Below, one piece after another: positions 1 through 10,368 of a stretch of 64,000 nt of DNA. The stretch spans positions 2,294,001 to 2,358,000 of the forward strand of contig CM022377.1 in assembly GCA_011800155.1 (NCBI GenBank), read 5' to 3'. Origin of the DNA: Flammulina velutipes (taxonomy: Eukaryota; Basidiomycota; Agaricomycetes; Agaricales; Physalacriaceae). Numbering within the stretch: position 1 is the stretch's first letter; the number at the start of each line of letters is the position of its first letter. The notes below the pieces were generated by a model. It was not told where the DNA came from and did not search any database. It was given only the letters and a program-made list of their open reading frames with translations. Position numbers and translations under genes: made by a program.

Positions 1-430
1 CATATAAAATTACATGTAGGTTTGAGGCGCGCTCCGTTGTCTCGTGTTCCTGCATGATTTACCGAGACGAAAAGCGTAAAAGACGAGAACGACGCGGTAG
101 TCAACGTTCACCACCAGTACTGTCATATCTTGATTCTTACAAGCTTTCAGGGGTAAGAAATCGTTTAACATTCGCAGTGATAAACCGTTCGAACCTCAAG
201 TCGTGGGATGGTCATATGTGGCGCAAGAGGATACATCGGGCAGGCTTCGAGTGGCGGATCTCCTGAGAGCGATGCGCGCTTTAACTTACGTCTCAAAGCT
301 CCTCATTCACCCAAGCTCCCATGTGAAGATGGCACGAAAGAACCAGGATGTCCTTGTTCTTTGGCTTTTGTTTTCCGTTGGGCTTGACTCATGCGGTGCA
401 ATAGACGTGGGAAAAACATACACAGACACC
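1..430. other. Left-end non-coding stretch
   Basis: I see no supportable gene here. The open frames are short, overlap on both strands and lack recognisable domains or splice structure. The stretch is probably the upstream region of the gene that starts at 478. Confidence 0.5.
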
Positions 431-440
431 CTATATATAA
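431..440 (+). promoter_or_regulatory. TATA box of the gene at 478
   Basis: CTATATATAA lies about 40 bases before the ATG at 478, with a short CAT microsatellite directly before the start codon. Position and sequence fit a fungal TATA promoter with a very short leader. Confidence 0.5.
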
Positions 441-477
441 GGGTGCGCTACTCAGATCTCTCTTCATCATCATCATC

Positions 478-1785
478 ATGCAGACGCCACCTACACCCCA
501 ACCAAATCCCTCCATCGATCTGAGCTCTCTCGATGTCACCCAGTTGAGAGCAGCCCATTATCAACTCCACTATCCTTCTCCGTCATTCCTCCCCCTGCAT
601 CACGCGCCATGGACGGACATGGTCGTCAACATGTATCGCGGTTTTCTAGACAAAGTATCGACAACTACGAAACTCGAGGAAGAAACACGTCTCTATATCG
701 TGTTTGCGCCGCAAAGGCGCCACTCCCATATAGAGCTCCCATGATAGACAGGTGAGCCTATTCAGTGGCACATTATGATAATATTCTCATGGCGCGCAGT
801 GAAACGTTTCGCCAGATGTTCGTCTTCGACGATCCTACGATGCAAAAAGAGGTCGATTACTATGTTTCGGGATTCCTTCAAGGCGATTTTCTTGCCTCAG
901 ATATCGACGACAGGTATTCTAGAGACGAGTGCTGGGGTCTCCCTCTTGGGTTCACCGGTATGTTGAGTGATCTGTGCGCCGATACAGTTCGTCTGGTTGA
1001 TTTCATGGAAGCCTGTATGTATTCCCTCTTGAGATAGATGAGAGGCTAACCATTTTCAGCGGCACGCGGACCCTTTGTCAGTGACATCAACTGCCTAATT
1101 CGTAATTTCTGCTACCACGTCCTGGTGAAGGACATTGCCCAACCAAGATTATGGGAGAAACACGCCACACAGATTTTCCAGACGTACACGATCCTGTTCA
1201 ACGAGCTGAATACCCCGCCACACAAGTATGGTGTCATCAGAGAGTTCCTGAAGAGTCCACACCGTCTCAGCAATAACGGCGCCGCCGGGGATGAAACTCT
1301 TAAGAGATATATGGTATCGACTGCCATGTTCAAGTTCTTTCAGAACGAGACTTCAAGTGTGCGCGCCACACGCGATGCGTTGAGGTGCGCTAAGGTGGCG
1401 GTGGAGGAAGTTGAAGCGTGCTGGTTGAAAGCATCTCATTCAAGTGACTCAAATTCTCCACTACTTGTGCCCAGACTGATTATCATTAGGGTATTCGGAC
1501 ACGATGATCGTTGTTTGTAATAAACTGAGGAGGGGAATTCGGCTTGCATTCTGGATGCAATTCCTTTGTGATGCTAAGATAAGGAGTGGTATGTGGTACA
1601 GTGGGGGAAATTTAGAAACACACACTCTCCACATCTACGGCACTCTGGCAAGCGAGGGTAGAAGCCTTTCAAGCTCTAAAGACAGTAGAGAGATCGAGAA
1701 GTGGGCTCTGAAGGTGTATGCAAGCCATAATTCTCAGACAGAGACTGAGTCATTGCCCAGCTGGACTACATTAGACACAGTTTAA
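478..1785 (+). pseudogene. Frameshifted left copy of a four-exon gene family
   Basis: Function unknown and no domain recognised. The gene is the paralogue of 62481-63791, with the same four exons: 478-751, 800-1014, 1060-1443 and 1490-1785 (introns of 48, 45 and 46 nt, all GT-AG, same phases as the twin). Shared blocks include GLPLGF, RNFCYHVLVK, PPHKYG or LPHKYG and EIEKW or KIEKW. Exon 1 needs a change of frame near 690: the upstream frame matches the twin through LEEET, and the reading then moves to a different frame to give SLYRVCA before the exon-1 donor. With that break the product would stop at 744, so the copy looks broken unless this is a sequencing error. The rest of the frame (exons 2-4) is open to the TAA at 1783. 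The ATG at 478 matches the start of the twin and follows a TATA box. Confidence 0.7.
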
Positions 1786-1841
1786 TTTTTCTTATTCTAT
1801 TCAGCAATACAACTTCAATTTTATCATCAAAGCGCGAACAT

Positions 1842-2060
1842 CACGTGTCCGTGGGTGTTTGTCCCTTCGGAATACGAATTGTAATTTGTTCGGCGTTCTG
1901 ATCTCTTCTACCTGGACCACCACCATCGTCTCTGCCCGTCAATGTCGAGCACAACGCCCAGGAAATTGTATACATGGCCGCGCCGCACAGTCTACTGGTT
2001 ACCTTTGTGTCTACTGTTCATCGGGATACACTGGGAGGATGAGGAGTCGAAGCCACAAGA
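1842..2060 (+). repeat. Degenerate R1-family head
   Basis: Starts with CACGTGTCCGTGGG and later has a CACCACCATCGTC and GTCGAGCACAACG pattern. This matches, loosely, the head of the dispersed family R1 seen at 25411, 38858, 42393, 55202, 60647 and 63873. It lies directly after the broken gene, as the copy at 63873 does after the intact twin, so the gene and R1 head were probably duplicated together. Confidence 0.45.
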
Positions 2061-2069
2061 GCTCTCAAG

Positions 2070-2905
2070 GTGAGTGCGACTATGCCTTTATTTTTGCTCG
2101 CTGACGGACGTGATCGCATACAGGCAAGGGAAAATGCTGTCAGGCCAAGATTCTGCCTTCTTCTCCAATGCCCACGAAGAACACAGAGGAATGCTACCTT
2201 GCTTGGCCTTTCGAGTCAACAATTCGGACGACGAGAGAGCAAAAGCGCAGAAGACTTAGATGCACGTATAGTGCGTTATCGTTGATTCCTCCAGTCTAGG
2301 ATCTGACGTATCTTTAGAGCCCAACGTTCTGTCGCCGCTTCGCCGCCCGGAGTGGTCTATCAGTCGTGTCCATACGACCTGCAGCGTTTGGTGCTACTGC
2401 ACTGGTCTTCGCGGCTTGAACATTCTTGGGTGTAATGCGTTGCATGCGAGGGCGTTTGTTGGTCCTTTAGCCCAGGCTTCTCTGCTAGACAGTCAGCGAC
2501 ATACCCTCTGCACTTGAGAGACCCGTCGTCCTGAATATCAACCGACTACTTCATGCACTTCCTCCACGCTATGTTCATTCTGACGTTTCGACTCCCCGTT
2601 AGTGCATGGAGATCCAACGCAGGCTTTTTCTCGACATTTCCCTTGAACGATATTGTCTAACTTTCGGTGGCTTTCTAGCGTCGAAACGCTGAGCACTCAG
2701 TCGGGATCCATTCCTACTCCCCTTCGTGCTTCCCCTTCCAGGTAGCGCGTGGTCATGACTATTACTGGTCCCCGACACGACTCTCCCGGCCCGCTGGCGA
2801 TTATCGATCTCATTCGTTATATTTCCCGACCACTGCTCTACTCAATCAATACTAGCACCACTCGTTTTCGCGTACGCGGCTGTCGCTTCTGTGTGTTCGA
2901 CGTCG
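2070..2905 (+). repeat. Unit 1 of a diverged ~1 kb tandem duplication
   Basis: Three landmarks recur in unit 2 in the same order. The first is an intron-like tract starting GTGAGT and ending CGCATACAG (2072-2124 against 3074-3130). The second is GTGCGTTATCGTTGATTC (2271 against 3189). The third is ACACGACTCTCCCG followed by a CTGGCG and CATTCGT or TTCATCGT tract (about 2775 against 3776). Offsets are 0.92-1.0 kb. No long open frame covers the unit, so it is probably non-coding or decayed. Confidence 0.6.
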
Positions 2906-3069
2906 TCGAGATAGCGAAAACCGCAAGAGAGCATCCACTGGCGATGGAAAGTATCCGTTATCTTCGCTATGTTCGCCACGTTTTGGGTGCCGCGCAGACA
3001 CGTTGGACACCTTTGCGTGTATCGATGACGGATATCGAAAATGGGAAGGGTGAGTGGACAATGAGAGGA

Positions 3070-3905
3070 GCGAGGTGAGTACATCTGGGTGCTTCATTTT
3101 TGTGTTCGCCGATGGACATGCTCGCATACAGTCAACCGTCAACGGACACCCTTCTCTTTGAGGTTGCAACGACCCAGTTGCAACTTTGGTGCGTTATCGT
3201 TGATTCCCCCACCTTATCGGCTGAATATCTTACAGTACACCTTCGCAGCTTGGATGGGTCTGCTATCACTGCATTTGTCTCCGGCCATGAAGATCTGCAG
3301 CATACGGTACTACGGTGATGATCGTCGCTGTTGTCAGTGTTGACGTAGTCATCCGGGTAGGCGCTCCCTGCGAGGGCGCTTTTAACTCATCCGATAGATG
3401 GATAGCGACACATCGACGTGAAGATCAATCGACCACTTCAGTTCGCGCCTGCATCTGTTTCTTTGCCTTGCGTCCCTTCTCAGCATCGGTGGTGTAGCGG
3501 TAACATACGGTCCTACGTTTGGCGTTTTAGATCACTCAGTGACCGTGCTCGGGGTTCGACTCCCGGCTGATGCATAAAAGACGATGACCACTGTTTTGCT
3601 CAACATTTCCACGTCTACATAAACCGTCGCCCCCCACTTCCGACGATATACTCTTCCTTTGGCTTACAAGTGTCCTCACGCTGAGCGCTCTGATGGTCAA
3701 CCATTCAGGATCTACCGTTACCATGCTTCCTCCTTGGGGTAGCGCGTAGTCGTAACTATCACACCGACTCGTCGGACACGACTCTCCCGCCCCCACTGGC
3801 GGTCATTGGCCTAATTCATCGTATTTTTCAATCATTGCTCTACCCTATCGAGACCAGCGCCACTTATATTCGTGCGCGCCTCTGTTTCTTCCGTGTGTTC
3901 GATCG
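3070..3905 (+). repeat. Unit 2 of the ~1 kb tandem duplication
   Basis: Carries the same ordered landmarks as unit 1, including the pseudo-intron, the GTGCGTTATCG tract and the TTCCGTGTGTTCGA-type end. It also contains the tRNA-Gly-like sequence at 3483-3574, which I do not see in unit 1. Related GTGAATTACAGTTGATTC sequence occurs at about 33222, so parts of the unit belong to a wider dispersed family. Confidence 0.55.
3483..3574 (+). tRNA. tRNA-Gly-like, intron-containing (probable pseudogene)
   Basis: The acceptor halves GCATCGG and CTGATGC pair over seven positions with one G-U. The D arm is GGTGTAGCGGTAACA, the T arm is built on GGGGTTCGACTCCCGG with one mismatch, and the anticodon stem is CGGTC/GACCG. 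Between the stem halves lie 28 bases, so an intron is present. The body matches tRNA-Gly, but the anticodon position reads ACG rather than a Gly anticodon, with T rather than a purine after it. It is therefore most likely a relic. A sister sequence lies at 44806-44900 on the other strand. Confidence 0.5.
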
Positions 3906-4200
3906 AGGTAACGAAACCCGCCATCGTGAACACTTTATCGATTGAGGGTTCATCTTCACTATTGTTCGATGCATGCTGGTGCCGCTGTTATATCTCGAAC
4001 TCGAAGCTATGCATCATATCTTTGAAAAGAGCAGTATTACGGGCGGTGTATAGGAAAGCCTGGGGAATGGGAGCGCCGTAGCGGAAGCTGAGATGAAGGA
4101 GAAGGATGTCAAACTCGACACCGACAACGGTAAAGTTTAGGTAGGCATTGCAGTGTAACATTGAGGTTGAGGATACGAATGGAAACACCTAGCCCTACTT
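3906..4200. other. Short stretch with no supportable gene
   Basis: A minus-strand frame of about 65 codons (3988-4188) reads like a plausible peptide, but it has no recognised domain and no paralogue I can find here. It directly follows the gene fragment at 4201-4352 and could be degenerate downstream exon sequence of that fragment. Confidence 0.35.
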
Positions 4201-4352
4201 GGTGCTATTGAAGATCTTCGCTGTTTCCCTACGAACGTCTTCGTTATAATCCTCGTCATTCTCCAAATCTTCTTTGTCTACCTTGATCGTGTAGGCAGGA
4301 GAGTTGGGATCGGGGTCTTCTTCCGCGTCGTCATACATTAGCTCTACGGGGG
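4201..4352 (-). pseudogene. Fragment of the secreted DHRLEIQ-protein family
   Basis: The minus strand encodes DDAEEDPDP, then PAYTIKVDKEDLENDEDYN and AKIF. This aligns with exon 2 of the genes at 23397-24772 and 53001-54415 (EEDPEPEKPAY, NDEDYN, KKIF or QKIF). Only this acidic part of exon 2 is recognisable. The fragment runs up to the exact left edge of the Copia element, and the expected 5' half is not clearly visible on the other side at 22938. The Copia therefore landed in, or beside, an already reduced fourth copy of that family. Confidence 0.6.
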
Positions 4353-4652
4353 TGTTGGGACGTTGGGTACCAGGGTTCCCTTTTATGTCCTATCTTATCT
4401 TATCTTTTCCCCACGGTCACTCCTTTAGTATAAATACCTTGTAGCGCTCGTTCGCCTTCCTCAGTCATTCTCGTTCATCCGACTGAGGAAGGTACGTGTT
4501 ATCTTCTACCTTTTATTTCTATCCGATACTCACGATACTGTAGTAACCGCCGTGCTCTGTCGTATAGGTAATTCACAGTCATTCTCGTTCATCCGACTGA
4601 GGAAGTAACCGCCGTGCTCTGTCGTATAGGCTCGTATTCTCTCAACCTATCA
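4353..4652 (+). repeat. Copia 5' LTR
   Basis: 300 bp starting TGTTGGGACG and ending CCTATCA. It contains TATAAATA at about 4429-4436. It carries an internal duplication: CATTCTCGTTCATCCGACTG occurs near 4466 and near 4577, and a GTAACCGCCGTGCTCTGTCG block occurs twice. Gypsy-1 inserted into the first of these CATCCGA sites in the 3' LTR. Confidence 0.95.
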
Positions 4653-4771
4653 GGTTATGGTGTCCCTTTTTTGAAGGGCCTCCGTACGACATCGCGACCG
4701 GATCGACTTCTCGACTCGCTCTCTCGACGCGCGGACGCCAAATTCCCGTATAGTCTGTTTAGTTTTTTGCC

Positions 4772-7700
4772 ATGTACAGGACGCCTCCGCCGAATCGCCC
4801 CAACAGCTGGGGAGTCCCTGGGCCACATCCTTGGGGTGCCAGACCCTCTGACGAAGGAGAAGACGACGACGAACCAGATGACGCGCAACGCTCCCTATCG
4901 GCACTCCCTTCGCTTCCCTCGCAGCCGGGTTTCCGCCCTCCGGTTCCACCGCCTCCGCCTGACGCGGGCTATTACGCCAACGCTGAAGCCGGTCCCTCTG
5001 GTGTTATACGCTCAGGTCTGCCGTCCCCCAATTCTCATGCTTTTCATCGCGGTCCCTCCCTTGCCTCTAGTGTAGCGCGTCCGCCATCCCGTAACGTATC
5101 TTCATTATCTCAAAATGTCCCTGGACCTGTTTCACGTTCTGCTTCTCGTGCTTCTTCTGTAAATTCTGCTTCTTCCTATGCGTCATCCGGAAGGCCCTCG
5201 CTTCAGAGCTTGCCTCGAAGTTTGCATTCGGCTCCGGTGACTGCTGCTTCCTCGCATGTTGATATGTCTGTATTCGCTGCTGCTTATGTTTTTCCGTTGA
5301 ATTTTCCCCCGGCTCCTCCTCTTCGTGAGGGAACGGCTTCCGTAGCTAGTAATCACTCTCATCGTTCGCTTCGTCCACCTTCCGTTCAGGCCCTTCCTCT
5401 TCACGGGCCATTGCCTCGCCCTTTCCTTTATCGCACTCCTCCCATTCCGGCTTCCTTTCACGGACGCTCGCCACGTCCCCCTTCCGTTGTTCAGGCTGTA
5501 CCTCTTCCTGGGCCATCGCCTCGCCCACCTTCTGTTATGGCTGCTCGTGGTTTCGTTCCGCGTCGCCCTCCGTCTATCTTGGCTCCACAGGCTTTTGTAC
5601 CGGTGAGATCGTTCAATGGGATTGACCATGACGATTCTCGTGTTTCGACGCTGGACTCAACCTTTTCTATACCTCACCAGCGTCCGGTACAGTTTATACC
5701 GCCGCCTTATGTTAATCCTCCGCGATATGTTACGCCACAGGGCAATATTCCAGTAGCTCCGATTCCGGCCCCTTTGTATTTACCACCTTCTATCCCCTCC
5801 TTCTCGACGGCAGCCTGCAAGCATATCCCGGAGCTAAAGGGATCTGAAAACTGGGGAGCCTGGTGGCGTCCCGTCTCTGATCTGGCCTGGCAACTTCGTT
5901 TATTCAGCCACATTTGCCCTCCGATAGACGTTCAGGCCAACATGGAGTACCATATCAACCGCATCCCGTCGTACCCTCCCGAGGTCGACGACTTCAACGA
6001 TCCCGAGCAGATCGCCCGCCTTGACCACTGGCAACAGTTGGATACCATCGTCTACCAGATTCTATCGTCTCGCCTTTCCCCAGCCGTTGCTGCGAACGTT
6101 CCTTCCATGGCCGATGGTGCAATCTCCACATCCAGGGAATTGTTGGCGCATCTACTCAGTCTGTACGGTGTAGGTGAATCCTCGAGCGCGTACTACCTCC
6201 GTCGAGAACTCCGCGCCTACAAATGCCTCAACGTCAGGGAAACATCCAAGTTCACGACGAAGTGGCGCACATGCCTCACCACACTTCGTTCTTCTCGCGC
6301 CTTCATAGACATGCCGGACGCTCTCATGAACTTCCACGACAACCTTCATCCCGATCCCATCTTCCATGACTTGCGTCGCCGCATCTCGGATACCGTGGAC
6401 TACCAGCCAGAATCTGCCACATTCGAATTTTTCCTCCATATCTTGAAGCTCGCAGACAAAGACGAGAAGACCTGGCGTACGCTCAACCCGGGAATTCGCT
6501 CACAGACTCGCCCACCTCGCTCTGACAATCGTAACGACTCCTCCGCTCCTCCCGCGCCTGATGCTCAACGTCCTGCCCAATCGTCTAATCCTCCCCGCCG
6601 TCCCTTCAACAACGACAGACAGCGCCCCGGTGCCAGCCAGGCGCATGTCGCGATGGATAATATCCTTGAGGATGGGGGTGAAGATATTGCGGCGCTTGCG
6701 GATACAGAGGTACCTACGCCAGAGTTGGATTTAATTGATGAATCGGAAATTAATGACGATTACCTTTTCACCGATTATTCCTTTGTGACGATGAGTTTCG
6801 GTGGCGACTCGTTCGATCCAGTAGGGAACTCGTACTTTGATAACGTCGAGGACCCTTTCTGTGCAGCGCTTCTGGCATCCACGAGCACCCTCGCGGACTC
6901 TGGTTGTACGACTCACCTGTTCAAAGACCGTTCCGTTTTCTGGACTTACCGTACCGACTCCTCAGCGGCGGTCAAGACAGCTAACTGCGGCATCCTGACG
7001 ACGAATGGACGTGGGGAAGTGAGATTTCGGGTTACCTGCTCTAGTGGACGACGTGTCATCATTTCACTCCCTGACTGTCTTCACGCACCCTCTCTCCCCG
7101 TCAATTTGGTCTCTGTTGGAGCCCTTACAGAACGGAAGATGTCCATCGTTTTCGAAGAAGACCTCACTACATTCTACTTTCCGAAAACTCACTCTGTCCT
7201 AGGCGGTGAATTCTTCACTTCCCCGTCGAAAAATCATCTCACGTTCATGGATATCTCTATCCTGGACCCCCCTTCAGGCGCAGCCTCTGAGTCAGCCTTC
7301 CTCTCCTCATTGGCGCCGTTCCCGAAGGCAAAGTTGACCTCCTTCCACTGGCACTCTCGGTTCGGACACCCGAGCCATGATATTACTCATAAGGCGCTAA
7401 CGAAGGACTTGTACTCCGTCGCGCCCCAGTGGACTGGCAAACGCGATCACTATGTTTGCCCACCTTGCCTCATTGGCAAGCACCCAGCCGCGCCGTACCA
7501 CAGCCGTGGCAACCGCGCTAAAAACGCCTTGGACCTCGTCATCCTCGATATCATTGGCCCGATGCCAGTCCAGTCTCCTCGTCACGAGATCTATTTCCTC
7601 CTAATGCTCGACGACGCCACATCCATTGCTGAGGGTGATGGTTTGGTGAAGAAGAGCGATGCCCTAAAAGTCATCAAGGCTATCATCCTTCGTTGGGAGA

Positions 7701-10216
7701 ACATATCTGGACGACGCGTCAAGGTGATTCGCTGCGACAACGCTCTCGAATTCATTGCAGGGGAGGCCCGCATTTGGTTCGAAAGCCGTGGTATCTCGGT
7801 CCACCCAGTGGTTCCGTATGCTCATTCGCAAAATGGGAAAATCGAGAGACTGAATAGGACATTGGAAGATCGCATGATGGCCGTGATTGTTCACTCTGGC
7901 CTTCCAATGACTTTCTGGACCGACTGTTTCCTGGCGATCGTCTATTGTTATAACCGTCTTCCTACTTCAACTCTCCCTGAAGCGACAACACCGTTTCAGA
8001 CGTTCCACAAAACTAAACCGGACGTCTCGCTTCTACGGGTATGGGGATGTCAATGCTTCGTTCACATTCCCCCCGAGCTCCAACGCATGATGGGTGGACG
8101 CATGTTCGAAGCGATTTTTGTCGGCTACGAAGAAGGTCTCAAAGGTTGGATCGTTCGCGACTTGAAGGGTAAATACCACAAGTCCCGCGACGTATCGTTC
8201 AACGAGTCTCGGCCTGGCAAGCTGAGCTCGAAGGATCATTTTGGCGATACCCCCTTCCAAAACCTCGACCTCGTACCCCAGGAATCTCTCGACCCTACCC
8301 CTCGTCGTGTTCTACGTCCCCGTCCCAACCAAGCTGCTAAACTAGCGTTTTACGCTGTGTACGCTGCTTTGGAAGAGAGACACACATCCGCGGGCACCTC
8401 GTTCCCCACCTGGGAAGCACTTAATGATCTCTCCCACCTCGCCTTTGCAGAGCATGTAGCACCTGGCGATGCATTCTTCTCGCTCATGGATTTTGAGTAC
8501 TTGATCGACTCTCATCCCAACGCCTTTCTCTCGTATAGCCCTTCCCGTCGCTCTCAACCGCGGGAATGGGACTTATCAAAACCCCCTCTCAACCATACCG
8601 AAGCTGCTGCTCGACCTGATTCCGCGGACTGGCACTCCGCGATGAAGGAAGAACTGGCGTCGATGGACACACGAGGCGTATTCGAACGGACTACTCTTCC
8701 CAAAGGTCGCAAGTCTATTGGTTTGCGATGGGTCTTCGCCTTTAAGACTGATGCTGATGGCAAGGTAACATCTTATAAGGCAAGACTCGTCGCCCAAGGA
8801 CACCGACAACGTCCTGACGATTACGGAGAGACTACGGCGCCTGTGGCGAAGATTGTCAGCATTCGTATCCTGCTCGCATTCGCAGCGCGCTACGACTGGG
8901 AGCTTTGCTCTTTCGACATAAAAACCGCTTTTCTCAACGCTCCGCTGAAGGAAAAGGTCTACCTGAAGCAGATCCCAGGCTTTCCCGAGCGCGACCCAGA
9001 TACCGTCCTGTCACCTCTTCGAGCGCTCTACGGTCTCAAACAATCAGGCAATAATTGGTTTGTGGAGTTTAGTACCACTCTACGTGCTACTGGCCTCCGG
9101 TCGTCCCAGGCCGACAACGCTGTTTTTTCCTGCACCTGGACAACACCGCCTATGCAGGATATTCCGATGCCCGCAGACGGATCTCCCCTCCAGATCATCG
9201 TCCCCATTCATGTTGACGATGGTTTGGTCGCGACGAACTCCTTGGAGTTATACAACTGGTTCATTGGCCGACTGCGATCTCACTACGAAGTAAAGGATAT
9301 GGGTTCGGTTTCTATTTTTTTAGGCATGAGGATCACACGTGATCGCGTTAATCGTAGACTTTGGATTTCACAGGAAACTTACATTTCCGACCTCTTAGAT
9401 AGCAACAACCTTTCTACGTGCAAGCACGCTACGGTCCCTCTTCTCAACAAGATTCACCTCTTGCCACCTGCACAACCCAACTCCACTCCGGACGTCGTCG
9501 ATACCGAACTGAAAGCCACCTATCAGCGCCTCGTGGGTTCCATCCTTTACTTAGCTGTGTGCTCGAGACCAGACATCGCTTACGCGGCTATGGCTCTCGG
9601 CGCATATGCTTCGAATCCCAACAGGACCCACCTCGTCGCGGCTAAACATGTTCTACGGTATCTGGCGGGAACAAAAACCCTTGCTCTCGAGTATGGTGGA
9701 ACTCTCCTGCAGGAGAAAGTTGGCCCGGACGCTATCATCCGCTCTGACGCTGCGTTTACTGATGCTGACTGGGCCTCTGATGAGTCGGATCGTCGTAGTA
9801 TTTCTGGCTACGCGGTCTTCCTCTTTGGTGGTTTGGTCGCTTGGTCCAGCGTCAAGCAGCGTACCACTGCTCTCTCCTCGACGGAATCCGAGTACATGGC
9901 GATGTCGCATCTCCTTAAAGAAGTCATCTGGATGCGCTTCTTCCTACTCTCACAAACTCTACCAGTTCCTCGCCCGTTCCCTCTACTATGCGACAATCAG
10001 GGCACTCTTGATGTCGCCAGTTCACCGCTAAACAACTCTTCCCGTATGAAGCACATCGACATTCGTTACCATTTCATCCGCGAACACCTTTCCTCTGGAA
10101 ACTTCGCCCCGAGTTGGATTCCTACTCAGGACATGACAGCCGACATCTTCACGAAGCCGCTTGCGGCCGTGTTGCATTCTCGTCACCGTCAGTTCCTCGG
10201 AATGGTCGCTCTTTGA
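4772..10216 (+). CDS. Copia Gag-Pol polyprotein (1814 aa, single frame)
   Basis: One uninterrupted frame carries all functions for cytoplasmic particle formation, reverse transcription and nuclear integration. A Ser/Pro-rich N-terminus (1-340) precedes a Gag region of the Copia type (about 347-567, with NWGAWWRPVSDLAWQ). The protease has ADSG near 709. The integrase follows, with an HHCC zinc site (GHPSHDITH to CPPC, about 858-900) and an acidic triad at roughly D925, D989 (RCDNALEF) and E1024. RT spans about 1310-1560, with FDIKTAFLNAPL and the VDDG active site near 1480. RNase H covers about 1650-1790 (DADWASD, SSTESEY, CDNQGTL), and the end is DIFTKPLA. The order protease-integrase-RT defines Copia. 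I see no CCHC zinc knuckle between Gag and protease. The frame looks competent. The ATG at 4772 is the first in frame and lies 119 bases after the LTR. Confidence 0.93.
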   Translation: MYRTPPPNRPNSWGVPGPHPWGARPSDEGEDDDEPDDAQRSLSALPSLPSQPGFRPPVPPPPPDAGYYANAEAGPSGVIRSGLPSPNSHAFHRGPSLASSVARPPSRNVSSLSQNVPGPVSRSASRASSVNSASSYASSGRPSLQSLPRSLHSAPVTAASSHVDMSVFAAAYVFPLNFPPAPPLREGTASVASNHSHRSLRPPSVQALPLHGPLPRPFLYRTPPIPASFHGRSPRPPSVVQAVPLPGPSPRPPSVMAARGFVPRRPPSILAPQAFVPVRSFNGIDHDDSRVSTLDSTFSIPHQRPVQFIPPPYVNPPRYVTPQGNIPVAPIPAPLYLPPSIPSFSTAACKHIPELKGSENWGAWWRPVSDLAWQLRLFSHICPPIDVQANMEYHINRIPSYPPEVDDFNDPEQIARLDHWQQLDTIVYQILSSRLSPAVAANVPSMADGAISTSRELLAHLLSLYGVGESSSAYYLRRELRAYKCLNVRETSKFTTKWRTCLTTLRSSRAFIDMPDALMNFHDNLHPDPIFHDLRRRISDTVDYQPESATFEFFLHILKLADKDEKTWRTLNPGIRSQTRPPRSDNRNDSSAPPAPDAQRPAQSSNPPRRPFNNDRQRPGASQAHVAMDNILEDGGEDIAALADTEVPTPELDLIDESEINDDYLFTDYSFVTMSFGGDSFDPVGNSYFDNVEDPFCAALLASTSTLADSGCTTHLFKDRSVFWTYRTDSSAAVKTANCGILTTNGRGEVRFRVTCSSGRRVIISLPDCLHAPSLPVNLVSVGALTERKMSIVFEEDLTTFYFPKTHSVLGGEFFTSPSKNHLTFMDISILDPPSGAASESAFLSSLAPFPKAKLTSFHWHSRFGHPSHDITHKALTKDLYSVAPQWTGKRDHYVCPPCLIGKHPAAPYHSRGNRAKNALDLVILDIIGPMPVQSPRHEIYFLLMLDDATSIAEGDGLVKKSDALKVIKAIILRWENISGRRVKVIRCDNALEFIAGEARIWFESRGISVHPVVPYAHSQNGKIERLNRTLEDRMMAVIVHSGLPMTFWTDCFLAIVYCYNRLPTSTLPEATTPFQTFHKTKPDVSLLRVWGCQCFVHIPPELQRMMGGRMFEAIFVGYEEGLKGWIVRDLKGKYHKSRDVSFNESRPGKLSSKDHFGDTPFQNLDLVPQESLDPTPRRVLRPRPNQAAKLAFYAVYAALEERHTSAGTSFPTWEALNDLSHLAFAEHVAPGDAFFSLMDFEYLIDSHPNAFLSYSPSRRSQPREWDLSKPPLNHTEAAARPDSADWHSAMKEELASMDTRGVFERTTLPKGRKSIGLRWVFAFKTDADGKVTSYKARLVAQGHRQRPDDYGETTAPVAKIVSIRILLAFAARYDWELCSFDIKTAFLNAPLKEKVYLKQIPGFPERDPDTVLSPLRALYGLKQSGNNWFVEFSTTLRATGLRSSQADNAVFSCTWTTPPMQDIPMPADGSPLQIIVPIHVDDGLVATNSLELYNWFIGRLRSHYEVKDMGSVSIFLGMRITRDRVNRRLWISQETYISDLLDSNNLSTCKHATVPLLNKIHLLPPAQPNSTPDVVDTELKATYQRLVGSILYLAVCSRPDIAYAAMALGAYASNPNRTHLVAAKHVLRYLAGTKTLALEYGGTLLQEKVGPDAIIRSDAAFTDADWASDESDRRSISGYAVFLFGGLVAWSSVKQRTTALSSTESEYMAMSHLLKEVIWMRFFLLSQTLPVPRPFPLLCDNQGTLDVASSPLNNSSRMKHIDIRYHFIREHLSSGNFAPSWIPTQDMTADIFTKPLAAVLHSRHRQFLGMVAL

Positions 10217-10238
10217 CTGTGGTGCAAAGATGGGGGTG

Positions 10239-10368
10239 TGTTGGGACGTTGGGTACCAGGGTTCCCTTTTATGTCCTATCTTATCTTATCTTTTCCCCAC
10301 GGTCACTCCTTTAGTATAAATACCTTGTAGCGCTCGTTCGCCTTCCTCAGTCATTCTCGTTCATCCGA
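10239..10368 (+). repeat. Copia 3' LTR, first part (130 bp)
   Basis: Matches 4353-4482 base for base as far as I can read, then stops at CATCCGA where Gypsy-1 begins. It starts just after the purine tract AAAGATGGGGG that probably primes plus-strand synthesis. Confidence 0.93.

Noticed and set aside
5183..5629. 148-codon minus-strand frame opposite the Copia Gag
   Set aside because: Shadow frame in a low-complexity Ser/Pro/Arg region, with no homology signal and coding strand clearly plus.
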